A stretch of 64,000 bases of DNA from Arcobacter venerupis (GTDB lineage: Bacteria; Campylobacterota; Campylobacteria; Campylobacterales; Arcobacteraceae). Location: NCBI RefSeq assembly GCF_013201665.1, contig NZ_CP053840.1:3100001-3164000 (forward strand), read 5' to 3'. A program made the position numbers and the translations under genes. The notes beneath the pieces were generated by a model that saw only the letters and a list, made by a program, of their open reading frames with translations, was not told the DNA's origin and made no database searches. This document shows positions 36,232 through 46,263 of the stretch, in pieces; position 1 is the stretch's first letter, and each line of letters starts with the position of its first letter.

Positions 36232-38769
36232 GTGTATAGATATTTTATATTTATAATTTTCCTACCTTTTCCTTTGAGTGCCAATGAAGTTTTACAAAAA
36301 ACTATATTACAACTTTCATGGTTTAATCAATTTCAATTTGCTGGATATTATATAGCAAAAGAAAAAGGCTTCTATAAAGATTTCGGGCTGGATGTGGATA
36401 TAAAAGATTTTAATTTAAATATAAATGTCACGAAAGAGATCAGCGAGGGAAAAGTTGACTTTGGAATAGCCAGAGAAACTTTAATTTCTGAAAAAATAAA
36501 TACTTATCACAATATAATTGCTCTTTATCCTCTACTACAAATTTCTCCACTTATTCTAATAGCAAAAAGAGATTCAAATATAAATAATATTAAAGATTTC
36601 AAAGATAAAAGAATAATGCTAAGTGAAAATGATAAAACTCAAGCTTCAATAAAAGCAATCTTTGTTTCTAACAATATCAATCAAACATCCTTAAATATAA
36701 TTAAACATTCCCATAATATAAATGATTTAATAGACAACAAAGTGGACATAATGAGTGCTTATGTTTCTAAAGCACCTTTTACTTTAATACAAAGGAATAT
36801 CCCTTTTAATACTTTCTCCCCAAAAGATTATGGTTTTGATTTTTATAGTGATTTCTTATTTACAACTAGTGAATTAATCAAAAAAGATTTAGCTAAAGTT
36901 TTAGCTTTTAAAAAAGCTTCATTAAAAGGTTGGGAATATGCCTACTCAAATATTGAAGAGAGTGTAGATTTAATTTTAGAAAAATACAATACTCAAAATT
37001 TAACAAAAGAAGAACTTATTTTTGAAGCTAAAGAATTAAAAAAACTATCCTATTATAAAAATAATGCTCTTGGAAATGTTGATAAAAATAAATTAATTCG
37101 TATCTACGATACATATCGATTGATGGGACAATTTGAAAATTCTAAAAACCCTACAGATTTTATATTTGATGAATCTAAACCTATATTAAATATAGATGAA
37201 AGTAATTATTTAGAAAATAAAGATACATTAAAAATGTGTATGAGAACTAACTTCTTACCATATGAAAATTATTCGAATAAAAATTCTATTGGAATAAATT
37301 ATGAGTATATAAAATTTCTGGAAAAAAAACTTGATATAAATATAAGTTTAGTAGCTACAAATTCAGAAGAAGAAAGTTTTTTACAATTAGAAAATCATAA
37401 TTGTGATTTTCTTTCATCCACACTAGAAAACAAAAATTTCATATCTACCAAACCTTATTTAGAACTCCCTTACGTATTTGTTAGTTTGGACAACAACTCA
37501 TTTGTTACAAGTTTTGAACAATTAAAAAGCAAAAAACTATTTATGTTAAATGATGACAAATTAGTAAATATTTTAAAACAAAATTATCCCTCTAGTGAAA
37601 TTTACACAACACCCTATTCAAGTTCTGCATTCAAACAAATTCTATCAAATAAAGCAGATGGCTATATTGGAAATATTGCTGAAGTAATTTATAATTTGCA
37701 AAAAAGTTATAACGTTGAACTTAATATTACTGGAAATTTAGAATACAAAACTAACTTATTTTTATATCTTAGAAAAGATGATATTTTATTAAAAAATATT
37801 TTTAATAAAATAATTAACAATACTACAAAAGAAGAAAAAGAGCTTATATTGAATGATTATACTTCTATTAGATATAAGGAAATTATAAACCATAAATCAA
37901 TGTTCTTGGTACTTTTAGTTTCATTATTAGTTATTAGTTTTCTCGTAATTGTTTATATTAGAGAAAGTATTTTAAAAACTAAAATTCAAAAACTAAATAA
38001 AAATTTAGAGAAAAGAGTAACAGAAGAGAGTTCAAAAAATAGAAAAAAAGATGAGATATTATTTAAACAAGCAAAATTAGCGTCCATGGGAGAGATGATA
38101 AATAATATTGCCCATCAATGGAGACAACCATTAAATAGAATAAACTTATCAATACAAGTAATAGAGAATATACTAAAAGATAATTCTCATATTTTAGATC
38201 AAAAAGAGTTAATAGACAAAAAAATATTTCACATCAATAAAAATATAAGTTATATGTCAAATACTTTAGAAGATTTTATGAATTTCTTTCATCCAAATAA
38301 AGAAAAAAATAGTTTTTGTTTGAATAGCTTAATAAAAAAAGCCATTACTTTGGTACAAAGTAGTGACCACAATATAAAATTTGATATAGAAATAGATGAA
38401 CAAATTAATATCTACACTTTCGAAAATGAATTTTTACAAGTACTATTGATTTTATTAGAAAACTCTATTGATTCTTTTAAAAAAACAAAAATTCATCACA
38501 AATATATTGGGATTTTTGCCAATGTTGAAAATCAAAAAGTTATATTATATATAAGAGATAATGCAGGAGGAATTCCTTCTTCAATTATAGACAAAGTTTT
38601 CGAGCCTTATTTCACTACAAAATTTAAGAATGAAGGTTCTGGGCTTGGACTATACATGGCAAAGATGCTTATAGAAGAGAGTATTGGTGGGAAGATAGAT
38701 GTTTACTCACAAAATTCTTATACAAATTTTAAAATAACCCTACCAAAGGAGAATGAATGTCAAATTTAA
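36232..38769 (+). CDS. Sensor histidine kinase with NMT1/THI5-like and SBP_bac_3 sensor domains
   Basis: The 845-residue kinase has a signal peptide (1-17). An NMT1/SsuA-like binding domain (~20-290) is marked by 'LSWFNQFQFAGYYIAKEKGFY'. A second binding domain of SBP_bac_3 type (~320-550) follows, then one membrane helix (~558-580), a coiled coil, HisKA with H628 in 'AHQWRQPL', and HATPase with 'DNAGGIP' and 'GSGLGLYMAK'. The first domain type normally binds thiamine precursors, sulfonates or nitrate, so the protein may integrate two ligands. The start is a GTG at 36232, since an in-frame stop lies two codons upstream. Its ribosome site (AAGGA) is rather distant at ~13 bases. It overlaps its regulator by 13 bp. 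Confidence 0.9.
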   Translation: MYRYFIFIIFLPFPLSANEVLQKTILQLSWFNQFQFAGYYIAKEKGFYKDFGLDVDIKDFNLNINVTKEISEGKVDFGIARETLISEKINTYHNIIALYPLLQISPLILIAKRDSNINNIKDFKDKRIMLSENDKTQASIKAIFVSNNINQTSLNIIKHSHNINDLIDNKVDIMSAYVSKAPFTLIQRNIPFNTFSPKDYGFDFYSDFLFTTSELIKKDLAKVLAFKKASLKGWEYAYSNIEESVDLILEKYNTQNLTKEELIFEAKELKKLSYYKNNALGNVDKNKLIRIYDTYRLMGQFENSKNPTDFIFDESKPILNIDESNYLENKDTLKMCMRTNFLPYENYSNKNSIGINYEYIKFLEKKLDINISLVATNSEEESFLQLENHNCDFLSSTLENKNFISTKPYLELPYVFVSLDNNSFVTSFEQLKSKKLFMLNDDKLVNILKQNYPSSEIYTTPYSSSAFKQILSNKADGYIGNIAEVIYNLQKSYNVELNITGNLEYKTNLFLYLRKDDILLKNIFNKIINNTTKEEKELILNDYTSIRYKEIINHKSMFLVLLVSLLVISFLVIVYIRESILKTKIQKLNKNLEKRVTEESSKNRKKDEILFKQAKLASMGEMINNIAHQWRQPLNRINLSIQVIENILKDNSHILDQKELIDKKIFHINKNISYMSNTLEDFMNFFHPNKEKNSFCLNSLIKKAITLVQSSDHNIKFDIEIDEQINIYTFENEFLQVLLILLENSIDSFKKTKIHHKYIGIFANVENQKVILYIRDNAGGIPSSIIDKVFEPYFTTKFKNEGSGLGLYMAKMLIEESIGGKIDVYSQNSYTNFKITLPKENECQI

Positions 38770-39443
38770 ATTTACTTTATGTCGAAGATGATGAAGATAC
38801 TATTGAAAATATAGATTTCTTTTTAAAAAGACACTTTAATGAAATAATAGTGGCACAAGACGGAGAAGAAGCTCTAAAATTTTTTAAAGAAAAAAAAGTT
38901 GATATTATAATTTTAGATATTAATATTCCAAAAATAAATGGATTAAAACTTGCTGGAAAAATTAGAGAACTAAATAGAAAAATTCCCATTATTTTTTTAA
39001 CTGCTTACAGCGATAGAGAAAATTTATTACAAGCAATAAATGTCCATGCTTTTTCTTATCTTATAAAACCTTTTAAAATTGATGAATTAATAGATGTACT
39101 AAATAAATGTAAAAAGGATTTTTTTTGTAAATATCAAAATCCAGATATAAAAAAATTAAGTGGAAATTTCACATGGAATAAACAAAAAAAAGAGCTATTT
39201 TTTGATAATCAAAGAATTTCACTAACAAAAAATGAAATTGCATTAATTGATTTATTTATTGAATATGATTCTAGGTTTTTTACTCCTGAAGAGATAAATG
39301 AATATATATCTTTAAATAATGACATAAAAGATAACTCAATAATTCAACTTATATCAAGGTTAAAAAGAAAAATAACAAATCTTACGGGAAATAATAACTT
39401 CTTTATTGAAAATATTTATAACAAAGGTTATCATATTTTATAG
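38757..39443 (+). CDS. OmpR-family response regulator, partner of the dual-sensor kinase
   Basis: The 228-residue protein has a receiver domain (acidic pair 'VEDDED', phospho-acceptor D54 in 'ILDINIPKING', Thr in 'LTAYSD', Lys in 'IKPFK'). Its C-terminal winged helix contains 'ISLTKNEIALIDLFI', 'QLISRLKRKI' and 'NIYNKGYHIL'. The 13-bp overlap with the kinase gene, whose 3' end carries its GGAG ribosome site, makes them a cognate pair. No transporter gene adjoins them, so the target genes are not evident. Confidence 0.92.
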   Translation: MSNLNLLYVEDDEDTIENIDFFLKRHFNEIIVAQDGEEALKFFKEKKVDIIILDINIPKINGLKLAGKIRELNRKIPIIFLTAYSDRENLLQAINVHAFSYLIKPFKIDELIDVLNKCKKDFFCKYQNPDIKKLSGNFTWNKQKKELFFDNQRISLTKNEIALIDLFIEYDSRFFTPEEINEYISLNNDIKDNSIIQLISRLKRKITNLTGNNNFFIENIYNKGYHIL

Positions 39444-39644
39444 AGTCAATTCTTAATATTTTTATTTCTTACTAATAAAAAATAGTATTAATACGTCATT
39501 TGTCATTTTTTACATATAAAGTTGGAATAGAATTCTAAGAAAAAATAGTTAATGTATTTGTAAATTATACCAATTTACAAGTAGTAAAAATAATATTTTT
39601 TACACATATAAATATTATTAACTAATTCTTCCAAGGATATATTT

Positions 39645-41594
39645 ATGTTAAGAAATTTAAGTACAAAAAAGAAACTGTTCCTATTCCCTACTTTATTTAT
39701 AGCAATTGTTGTTATTTCAACTTTTGTATATAATTATTATAGCAATATGGCAAATACTAGAAATTATGTTGCATTAACAACTGATGAATTTGTTCAACAA
39801 GTACTAAAAGGAAGAATTTCTATCTATCAATTCTTACGAAACCCTAAAGAAGAAAATAGAGTAATTGTTATTGAAAATTTCAAAAAATTAGACAAAAATG
39901 TTTCTGAATTAAAAACCATTCTTGTTACTAAAAAAAATAGAGATTTATGTGATGATATTTTGGCATTTTCTGAAAACTATATTAATGATTTTGATTCTTT
40001 ATCTAAAAAGAGAATTGTTGATTTCGCAAATGGCGTTATAGTTGAGTCTGATGGGATGAAAGAAAAAATATTAAAAATGGCAGATATAGGCTTAAAATTA
40101 GAAGATAAAATTATTGAAATAAATTTAAGTGCTGTAGAGTTAAGGGATGAAGCTTTTAATTTATTGAATAGAATTTTAATCATTCTTGCAATTATTTCTG
40201 TTGTAGTTTTTATTTTAATCTCAATACTAATATCAAATATTGTTGTAAATTCATTAAATGAGTTTAAGAATGGATTACTCACATTTTTTGGATATTTAAA
40301 CAGAGAAATAAAAGATGTTTCTCTTCTTGATGATAGAGCCAATGATGAATTTGGGGAAATGTCAAAAGTTGTTAATAAAAATATAACAAAAACAAAACAA
40401 GGTATTGAAGAAGATAGAAAATTAATAGATGAAACAATTAGTGTTTTAGGAGAATTTGAGCAAGGTGATTTATGCCAAAGATTAAATATTAATGTTTCAA
40501 ATCCTGCTTTAATGCAACTAAAAGATGTATTAAATAAAATGGCTGATAATTTAGAATCAAATATTGATAATGTTCTTCATATTTTAGAAGAGTATTCAAA
40601 CTATCACTATTTAAATAAAATTTCAACAAATGATATAAAAGAGCATCTACTAAAACTTGCAAATGGAGTTAATACTCTTGGTGATTCTATTACAGAAATG
40701 TTAGTTGAAAATAAATCAAATGGTTTAACTTTAGATGAGAGTTCAAATATACTACTTACAAATGTAGATAAATTAAATATCAGTTCAAATGAAGCAGCAG
40801 CAAGTCTAGAAGAAACAGCAGCAGCAATAGAAGAGATAACTTCTAATATTAGACATAATACGCAAAGTATTTCAAAAATGGCTAGTTACTCAGATAAAGT
40901 TACAAGTTCAGCAACACATGGAGAAAAACTCGCTAATCAAACAAATATTTCTATGGATGAAATAAATGCACAAGTTACAGCGATTAATGAAGCAATTACA
41001 GTAATTGATCAAATTGCCTTTCAAACAAATATTCTTTCACTAAATGCAGCCGTTGAAGCAGCAACAGCAGGAGAAGCTGGAAAAGGATTTGCAGTAGTTG
41101 CAGCAGAAGTAAGAAACCTAGCTTCAAGAAGTGCAGAAGCAGCTAAAGAGATAAAAGATTTAGTTCAAAATGCAACAACAAAAGCAAATCAAGGTAAAGA
41201 AATTGCTGGAAATATGATAGAGGGATATAAACAGTTAAATGAAAATATTTCTTTAACAATAAATTTAATATCAGATATTCAAAATGCTTCAAAAGAACAA
41301 CTTTTAGGAATTGAGCAAATCAATGATGCTGTTAATCAATTAGATCAACAAACTCAACAAAATGCCATGGTTGCTTCTCAAACTCATGATGTTGCAGTTT
41401 TAACAGATGAAATAGCGAAATTAGTTGTAAGTAGCGCTGATGAAAAAGAGTTTTTAGGTAAAAACCAAGTAAAAGCTAGAAATGTTGAGAAGAAATCAAA
41501 ACCTGATTTAATATCAAAAAAGAATAGTCCAGTAAAACAAGAAAAAAAGATAATTACTTCAAAACATGAAGAATCAGATTGGGAGAGTTTTTAA
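39645..41594 (+). CDS. Methyl-accepting chemotaxis protein
   Basis: The 649-residue chemoreceptor has TM1 ~12-29, a periplasmic four-helix-bundle-like sensor (~30-173), TM2 ~175-197 and a HAMP region with '[14 protein letters not shown]'. The cytoplasmic signalling hairpin has its conserved tip around '[19 protein letters not shown]' and '[13 protein letters not shown]'. The tail ends in 'DWESF', which resembles the NWETF pentapeptide that tethers CheR/CheB in other bacteria. AAGGA precedes the start. The neighbouring FIST/HD-GYP gene begins 51 bp downstream. The attractant or repellent is unknown. Confidence 0.95.
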   Translation: MLRNLSTKKKLFLFPTLFIAIVVISTFVYNYYSNMANTRNYVALTTDEFVQQVLKGRISIYQFLRNPKEENRVIVIENFKKLDKNVSELKTILVTKKNRDLCDDILAFSENYINDFDSLSKKRIVDFANGVIVESDGMKEKILKMADIGLKLEDKIIEINLSAVELRDEAFNLLNRILIILAIISVVVFILISILISNIVVNSLNEFKNGLLTFFGYLNREIKDVSLLDDRANDEFGEMSKVVNKNITKTKQGIEEDRKLIDETISVLGEFEQGDLCQRLNINVSNPALMQLKDVLNKMADNLESNIDNVLHILEEYSNYHYLNKISTNDIKEHLLKLANGVNTLGDSITEMLVENKSNGLTLDESSNILLTNVDKLNISSNEAAASLEETAAAIEEITSNIRHNTQSISKMASYSDKVTSSATHGEKLANQTNISMDEINAQVTAINEAITVIDQIAFQTNILSLNAAVEAATAGEAGKGFAVVAAEVRNLASRSAEAAKEIKDLVQNATTKANQGKEIAGNMIEGYKQLNENISLTINLISDIQNASKEQLLGIEQINDAVNQLDQQTQQNAMVASQTHDVAVLTDEIAKLVVSSADEKEFLGKNQVKARNVEKKSKPDLISKKNSPVKQEKKIITSKHEESDWESF

Positions 41595-41645
41595 ACTCTT
41601 CAATATATAAAAAACAAACGCTTCTGTTAGTAAGGTAAAAATTAT

Positions 41646-44252
41646 ATGTTTACACTAAACCATAAATATGAAAAAAAAGAGGATTTAGAAAATTTTATTG
41701 TAAAAAATCAAATCAGAAATTCAAATAATCTTTTAATTCAAATCTTCTATTCAAAAAATAGGATAGAAAACATATTAGAAATCAAAGAATTTTTACAAAA
41801 TTCTTTTTATAATAGCGCAATTATTGGTGCATCAACAAGTGGAATAATTTCAGATGGAAAAATCACATACAGCGATATTATCATTTCATTCTCAATTTTT
41901 GAGGCATCAAATACTCTTTCAAAAGGTTATAAAAACCAATCTATTGATAATATTTTAATTGATTTATCAAAGAACATAATTCAAGAAAACACTAAACTAT
42001 TAATAATAATTACAAAAAATTTTAGTTTTGATTATTCTACTCTTTTAAAAAAATTGAATATGAAATTTCCAAATATTGTTATTGCAGGAGGAAATACAGG
42101 AGATTATTCTTCAAAAGAACAAACTAATTTATTTTCAAATAATCATGATGATTGTGATTTAATATTCGCATCTATTAATTCAAATATCTTAGAAGTTCAA
42201 ACAAACTATTTATTTAATTGGGAATCAATAGGTGAAGAAATGAGTATTACAAAAATCAATAAATCCACTGTTTATACCATAGATAATAAAAGAGCCATAG
42301 ATGTATATAGGGAATATTTAGGTAATACTCTTGCAGATGATTTAATAAAATATGGAGCTGAATTTCCTTTGATTTATGAAGAGAATAATGTACTTATTGC
42401 AAGAGCTTTAATAAATTGTAATGAGCAAAATGGCTCAATTACTTTTGCAGGAGAAATACCTAAAAATAAAAAAGTAAAATTTGGTTTTGCAAATATTGAT
42501 TCAATAAAAGAGCTTAATAAACAAAATATTTTACGTAAATATGAGCATAAACAAGAATCCATTTTTATCTATTCTTGCTCAGCAAGAAAACAAATGCTTG
42601 GCTCTTTTTTTAAAAAAGAAATTAAAATGTTAAATAACTTAGGAATTTCTAATGGATTAATAGTTAATGGGGAATTCTTCCATGATAAACAGGACTCTAC
42701 AAATAATTTATTAAATATTTCAACAACATTCGTCACTTTAAATGAAAATACAGTTAATGAAAAATTAGAGTTTGAAAATGATGAGATTTTAACTTCAAAG
42801 AAAGATATAAAACTTAATGCCCTTACAAATCTTATAAAAAAAACCAGTGAAAAACTCGATGAAAATAACTATTATCTTAAACAATTCAAAAATATAGTAA
42901 ACGAATCTTCTATTTACTCTACAACCAATCAACTTGGTGAAATAACTCATATAAATAAGAATTTTCAAGAAATTAGTGGTTATAAAAAAGATGAACTTAT
43001 AGGTAAAAATCATAATATTGTTAAGCATCCAGATACTCCTTTGAAAAAACATGAAGAACTATGGGAAACTATTCAATCAGGTCAAATATGGCATGGTTTG
43101 ATAAAAAATCAAAGAAAAAATGGTTCTGTTTATTATCTTCTTTCTGATATAGCTCCTATTTATTATAAAAATGGTGAGTTTCGAGAATATGTTGGCATCA
43201 AACATAATGTAACAGAAGTTGAAGAGTACAAACAACTATTAAAGCATGAACTTGATTCAACAAGTAAAACATTAAAAGATAATCTAAACTATACAAAACA
43301 ATATGAAAATGCTGTAAATGCTTCTGTTGCTATTATGAAGATTGGTATAAATGGACTAATTACATATGTAAATGAAAAATTTTTAAACCTAAGTGAATAT
43401 GAGGAAAGTGAAATTCTTGGGAAAAAATGGGATGAATTACTTAGTTTAAAGCATAAAAATAATGGGGATAATACAAAAATATTTAATCAACTAGAAAATG
43501 GAAAAACAGTAAATACCATATTAACTAAAAAAACAAAAAAAGGTAAAACTTTTATAACTAGGTCAATCTTTTACCCAATTATTAAAAAAGGTAAAATCCT
43601 TGAATATTTAAATGTATTAAATGATTTAACAGATATTTTTAAACTAAACGAAGAGATTATAAATACACAAAAAGAAGTAGTTTTTACAATGGGAGCAATT
43701 GGAGAGACAAGATCTCAAGAAACTGGACTTCATGTAAAAAGAGTTGCTGAATACTCTTATTTACTTGCTATCTTATCTGGACTAAGTGAAAAAGAAGCAA
43801 ACTTATTAAAACAAGCAAGTCCTATGCACGACATTGGGAAAGTTGGAATTCCTGATAATATTTTAAATAAGCCAGGAAGGTTAACTCCCGAAGAGTTTGA
43901 AATCATGAAATCCCATGCTCAACTTGGTTATGAAATGTTAAAACACTCAAAAAGAGATATTTTAAAAGCCTCAGCAATAGTTGCAAGAGAACACCATGAA
44001 AAATGGGATGGAAGTGGTTACCCAAGAGCTTTAAAGGGTGAAGATATTCATATTTATGGAAGAATTACTGCAATTGCTGATGTTTTTGATGCTTTAGGAC
44101 ATGATAGAATTTACAAAAAAGCTTGGCCTCTTGAAGATATTTTTAAACTATTAAATGAAGAAAAAGGCAAACATTTTGACCCAAATTTAATAGATATTTT
44201 CTTTAATAATTTAGATAAATTCTTAGAAATAAAAGAGCTTTTAAATGATTAA
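41646..44252 (+). CDS. FIST-PAS-PAS-HD-GYP protein (sensor c-di-GMP phosphodiesterase)
   Basis: The 868-residue soluble protein starts with a FIST N domain (~10-200; 'GASTSGIISDGKITYSDIII', in part) and FIST_C (~205-370, 'FIYSCSARKQMLG'). Two PAS domains follow: ~420-535, with 'EISGYKKDELIGKNHNIVKHP' in part, and ~555-665. A C-terminal HD-GYP domain contains H728-D729 in 'MHDIGKVGIPDNIL', 'REHHEKWDGSGYP' and 'ITAIADVFDAL'. HD-GYP enzymes hydrolyse cyclic-di-GMP, and all metal-ligand motifs look intact. FIST domains are thought to bind small ligands such as amino acids. Located right after a chemoreceptor, it may link a nutrient signal to motile/sessile control (inference). Confidence 0.92.
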   Translation: MFTLNHKYEKKEDLENFIVKNQIRNSNNLLIQIFYSKNRIENILEIKEFLQNSFYNSAIIGASTSGIISDGKITYSDIIISFSIFEASNTLSKGYKNQSIDNILIDLSKNIIQENTKLLIIITKNFSFDYSTLLKKLNMKFPNIVIAGGNTGDYSSKEQTNLFSNNHDDCDLIFASINSNILEVQTNYLFNWESIGEEMSITKINKSTVYTIDNKRAIDVYREYLGNTLADDLIKYGAEFPLIYEENNVLIARALINCNEQNGSITFAGEIPKNKKVKFGFANIDSIKELNKQNILRKYEHKQESIFIYSCSARKQMLGSFFKKEIKMLNNLGISNGLIVNGEFFHDKQDSTNNLLNISTTFVTLNENTVNEKLEFENDEILTSKKDIKLNALTNLIKKTSEKLDENNYYLKQFKNIVNESSIYSTTNQLGEITHINKNFQEISGYKKDELIGKNHNIVKHPDTPLKKHEELWETIQSGQIWHGLIKNQRKNGSVYYLLSDIAPIYYKNGEFREYVGIKHNVTEVEEYKQLLKHELDSTSKTLKDNLNYTKQYENAVNASVAIMKIGINGLITYVNEKFLNLSEYEESEILGKKWDELLSLKHKNNGDNTKIFNQLENGKTVNTILTKKTKKGKTFITRSIFYPIIKKGKILEYLNVLNDLTDIFKLNEEIINTQKEVVFTMGAIGETRSQETGLHVKRVAEYSYLLAILSGLSEKEANLLKQASPMHDIGKVGIPDNILNKPGRLTPEEFEIMKSHAQLGYEMLKHSKRDILKASAIVAREHHEKWDGSGYPRALKGEDIHIYGRITAIADVFDALGHDRIYKKAWPLEDIFKLLNEEKGKHFDPNLIDIFFNNLDKFLEIKELLND

Positions 44253-44253
44253 A

Positions 44254-44283
44254 AGATATAAAAGAGTTTCCTCTTTTATATCT
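44254..44283. terminator. Bidirectional terminator between convergent genes
   Basis: The perfect 13-bp stem AGATATAAAAGAG / CTCTTTTATATCT with loop TTTC starts right after the HD-GYP gene stop. It overlaps the last codons of the convergent gene at 44276-44659. Confidence 0.75.
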
Positions 44284-44659
44284 CTAATTCAAAAAAGTTT
44301 TCCTCAACTTTTTCGTATTTTGCAAGTGAACATGTGATTTTTATTGCGTTATCATAATCTTTGAATTCATCAATAAATAATTTTTGTAACTTTTCAACTT
44401 CAACTGCTCTAAAAATAAAATAACCTAAAACATCTGTTCCTCTTGAACCTGTTTTTTCTATTCCAAAGCTATCAAATTTCCAGTCAATTCCCCTTGAAAA
44501 GAAAAAAACTTCTGATAATCTTTTTTCTAATTCTTCTCTTACGCTATTATTATATGCTTTTAAATGTATGAAAAATGCTACGTTTGTATTAAATTGTGAT
44601 TGTACTAACTTCTCTTGTTCTGGTGTTGTTGGTTTTTCTATTAACTCTATATTGCTCAT
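44276..44659 (-). CDS. Conserved hypothetical protein, 127 residues
   Basis: I do not recognise this protein. It is soluble and has mixed charge, with no signal or membrane segment. Motif-like stretches are 'FSRGIDWKFDSFGIEKTGSRGTDVLGYFIFRAVE' (seen in part as 'SRGTDVLGYFIF'). I start it at 44659 (MSNIELIE), where AGGAAG lies 9 bases upstream. An earlier in-frame ATG at 44704 lies upstream of a good TATAAT -10 box (44687-44692), so it would not be transcribed from that promoter. It is a single-gene unit convergent with the HD-GYP gene. Confidence 0.75.
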   Translation of the reverse strand: MSNIELIEKPTTPEQEKLVQSQFNTNVAFFIHLKAYNNSVREELEKRLSEVFFFSRGIDWKFDSFGIEKTGSRGTDVLGYFIFRAVEVEKLQKLFIDEFKDYDNAIKITCSLAKYEKVEENFFELEI

Positions 44660-44770
44660 GTGAAAATGCTTCCTATTTTTTCCCGTATTATAGTAAATTT
44701 TCATAAAATAAAGCTTGTATTAATAATTTAAATCTATAATTGAAGTAATAAAAAAATACATAAGGTTATC

Positions 44771-45619
44771 ATGACTGTTAAATTAAACCAAGATACAATA
44801 ATTTGGAAATCAGAATACAATATCAATAATTTTAAGATTGATAAGGAACATCAAAAACTCTTCACCATAGCCAGAGAAGCCATGAATGTTTCTAAACTAA
44901 AAGATGATGAAAAAGTAAAAAGTAAACTAAAAGACATTATTACAAAACTTTTTGATTATGTTGGTACTCATTTTTCAAATGAACAAAAATATATGGAAGA
45001 AATCTCTTATCCAGAATTGCATAATCACAAACTTCTTCATAAACATATGTTAAATATGCTAACAACATTAATCTCTGAATTAAGTAAATTGGAATTACAT
45101 GAAATTGAAAAATCTCTTCTTAATTTCATTGAAGAGTATTTTATAAGACATATAGTTTTAGAGGATAAAAAAATCCAACTTTGGAATACTTCACTTGCTG
45201 ATTTAAAAAGTAATTTTGGTTGGAAAGAGATTTATAGTGTTGGGAATAAAGAGATTGACAAAGAACATAAAAAACTTTTTGATATTGCAGAAGAAGCTTT
45301 TACAGAGGTAGAACCAAAGTTAAGAAATGCAAAAATCAAAGAAGTTTTGACTGATTTATACACTTATATGAAAACTCATTTTAAACATGAAGAAAAATAT
45401 ATGTCACAGATGAATTACCCATTAATTGAAGAGCATAAAGTTTTACATCATGACATTATTGAAAAGATAAATAGCTTTGTAAAACAGTTACCAACAATAG
45501 ATGAAAGTGTCTTTGAAAAAGAGTTAGCAAAGATAATTGATATAGCTTTAGTTCATCATATAATCCAAGAAGATAGGAAAATTATATCTTGGGCAAGGTC
45601 AAATTCCGAGATAAAATGA
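44771..45619 (+). CDS. Tandem bacteriohemerythrin (two hemerythrin domains)
   Basis: The 282-residue protein is two hemerythrin domains in a row (~8-140 and ~148-278). Each carries the di-iron ligand pattern: 'DKEHQKLF' or 'DKEHKKLF', 'THFSNEQKYM' or 'THFKHEEKYM', 'HNHKLLHKHM' or 'EEHKVLHHDI', and 'HIVLEDKK' or 'HHIIQEDRK'. Hemerythrins bind O2 reversibly at a di-iron site. Roles include oxygen delivery, sensing and iron storage in microaerophiles. The two domains are clearly related by duplication. The protein is cytoplasmic with no fused effector domain. Its own ribosome site (AAGG) precedes the ATG. Confidence 0.93.
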   Translation: MTVKLNQDTIIWKSEYNINNFKIDKEHQKLFTIAREAMNVSKLKDDEKVKSKLKDIITKLFDYVGTHFSNEQKYMEEISYPELHNHKLLHKHMLNMLTTLISELSKLELHEIEKSLLNFIEEYFIRHIVLEDKKIQLWNTSLADLKSNFGWKEIYSVGNKEIDKEHKKLFDIAEEAFTEVEPKLRNAKIKEVLTDLYTYMKTHFKHEEKYMSQMNYPLIEEHKVLHHDIIEKINSFVKQLPTIDESVFEKELAKIIDIALVHHIIQEDRKIISWARSNSEIK

Positions 45620-45653
45620 TATAATCCGCCACATTATTTTAAGGATTATATAT

Positions 45654-45992
45654 ATGAAAAAAATCGTTTTAGCAACTGCATTATCTATTTCTGCACTTTT
45701 AGCATTTGATGTTGGAGGAGCTTTAAAAAATGTAGGAACTTCAGCTTTAAATGGAAATACTGATACAAAATCATTAACAAAAACAGCTGGTGAATCTTTA
45801 GGTTTAACATCTGACGCATTAGGTGATAAATTAGCAACTGCTGTAAAATCAAACAATACAGCTGTTGCATCTATGGATAAAGCAAAAGAATTATGTGAAA
45901 AAGCTTCATCTATTCAATCATATGCAAATATTGATAGTAGCATTGTAAAACAAGCTATTACTGTTTGTAGCGAAAAAGTTATGGCAAAATAA
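45654..45992 (+). CDS. Small exported protein of unknown function
   Basis: The 112-residue protein has a signal peptide (MKKIVLATALSISALLA, cleavage around 17-19). The mature part is rich in Ala/Ser/Lys/Thr with two cysteines (~residues 82 and 106) that could form a periplasmic disulfide. I do not recognise the family. AAGGA lies 8 bases before the ATG, and a strong hairpin terminator follows, so it is a compact monocistronic unit. Confidence 0.75.
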   Translation: MKKIVLATALSISALLAFDVGGALKNVGTSALNGNTDTKSLTKTAGESLGLTSDALGDKLATAVKSNNTAVASMDKAKELCEKASSIQSYANIDSSIVKQAITVCSEKVMAK

Positions 45993-46004
45993 TCTCACTT
46001 TTTT

Positions 46005-46033
46005 AAAAGATGAAAGTTTTTCTTTCATCTTTT
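46005..46033 (+). terminator. Rho-independent terminator after the small exported protein
   Basis: The perfect 12-bp stem is AAAAGATGAAAG / CTTTCATCTTTT with a 5-T loop, followed by a T-run. It lies 12 bp after the stop codon. Confidence 0.85.
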
Positions 46034-46067
46034 TATACTACTTTCAACTCAGAAAAAAGAACTCAAA

Positions 46068-46259
46068 ATGAATATAGAATTTAGATTTTTACAAAAAGCT
46101 ATTGTTGATAAAAACTATATTAGTTTTACTTACGAAGATAAAAGTTATAGAAATGTCAAAGCTTTAAAGATGGATGATGAGAATAGAGTTCATTGTGATA
46201 AGGGTATTTTTGAGTTTGGGAAGATTAGGAAGTTGGTGGTTTTGAGGGAGAGGTTTTAA
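46068..46259 (+). CDS. Small hypothetical protein (63 residues), possible WYL-like fragment
   Basis: The protein begins 'FRFLQKAIVDKNYISFTYEDKSYRNV' (in part). This resembles the first beta-strands of WYL ligand-binding domains ('ai..k..i.i.Y'), but the rest of such a domain is missing. It has no signal or membrane segment. A TATACT box lies ~30 bp upstream and the ribosome site is weak. It is convergent with, and 4 bp from, hepT. It could be a short stand-alone protein or a degraded WYL regulator. Confidence 0.55.
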   Translation: MNIEFRFLQKAIVDKNYISFTYEDKSYRNVKALKMDDENRVHCDKGIFEFGKIRKLVVLRERF

Positions 46260-46263
46260 AAGT

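Noticed and set aside
44660-44704. Upstream ATG for the 127-residue hypothetical gene
   Set aside because: It lies upstream of a TATAAT -10 box, while the downstream ATG has an AGGAAG ribosome site.
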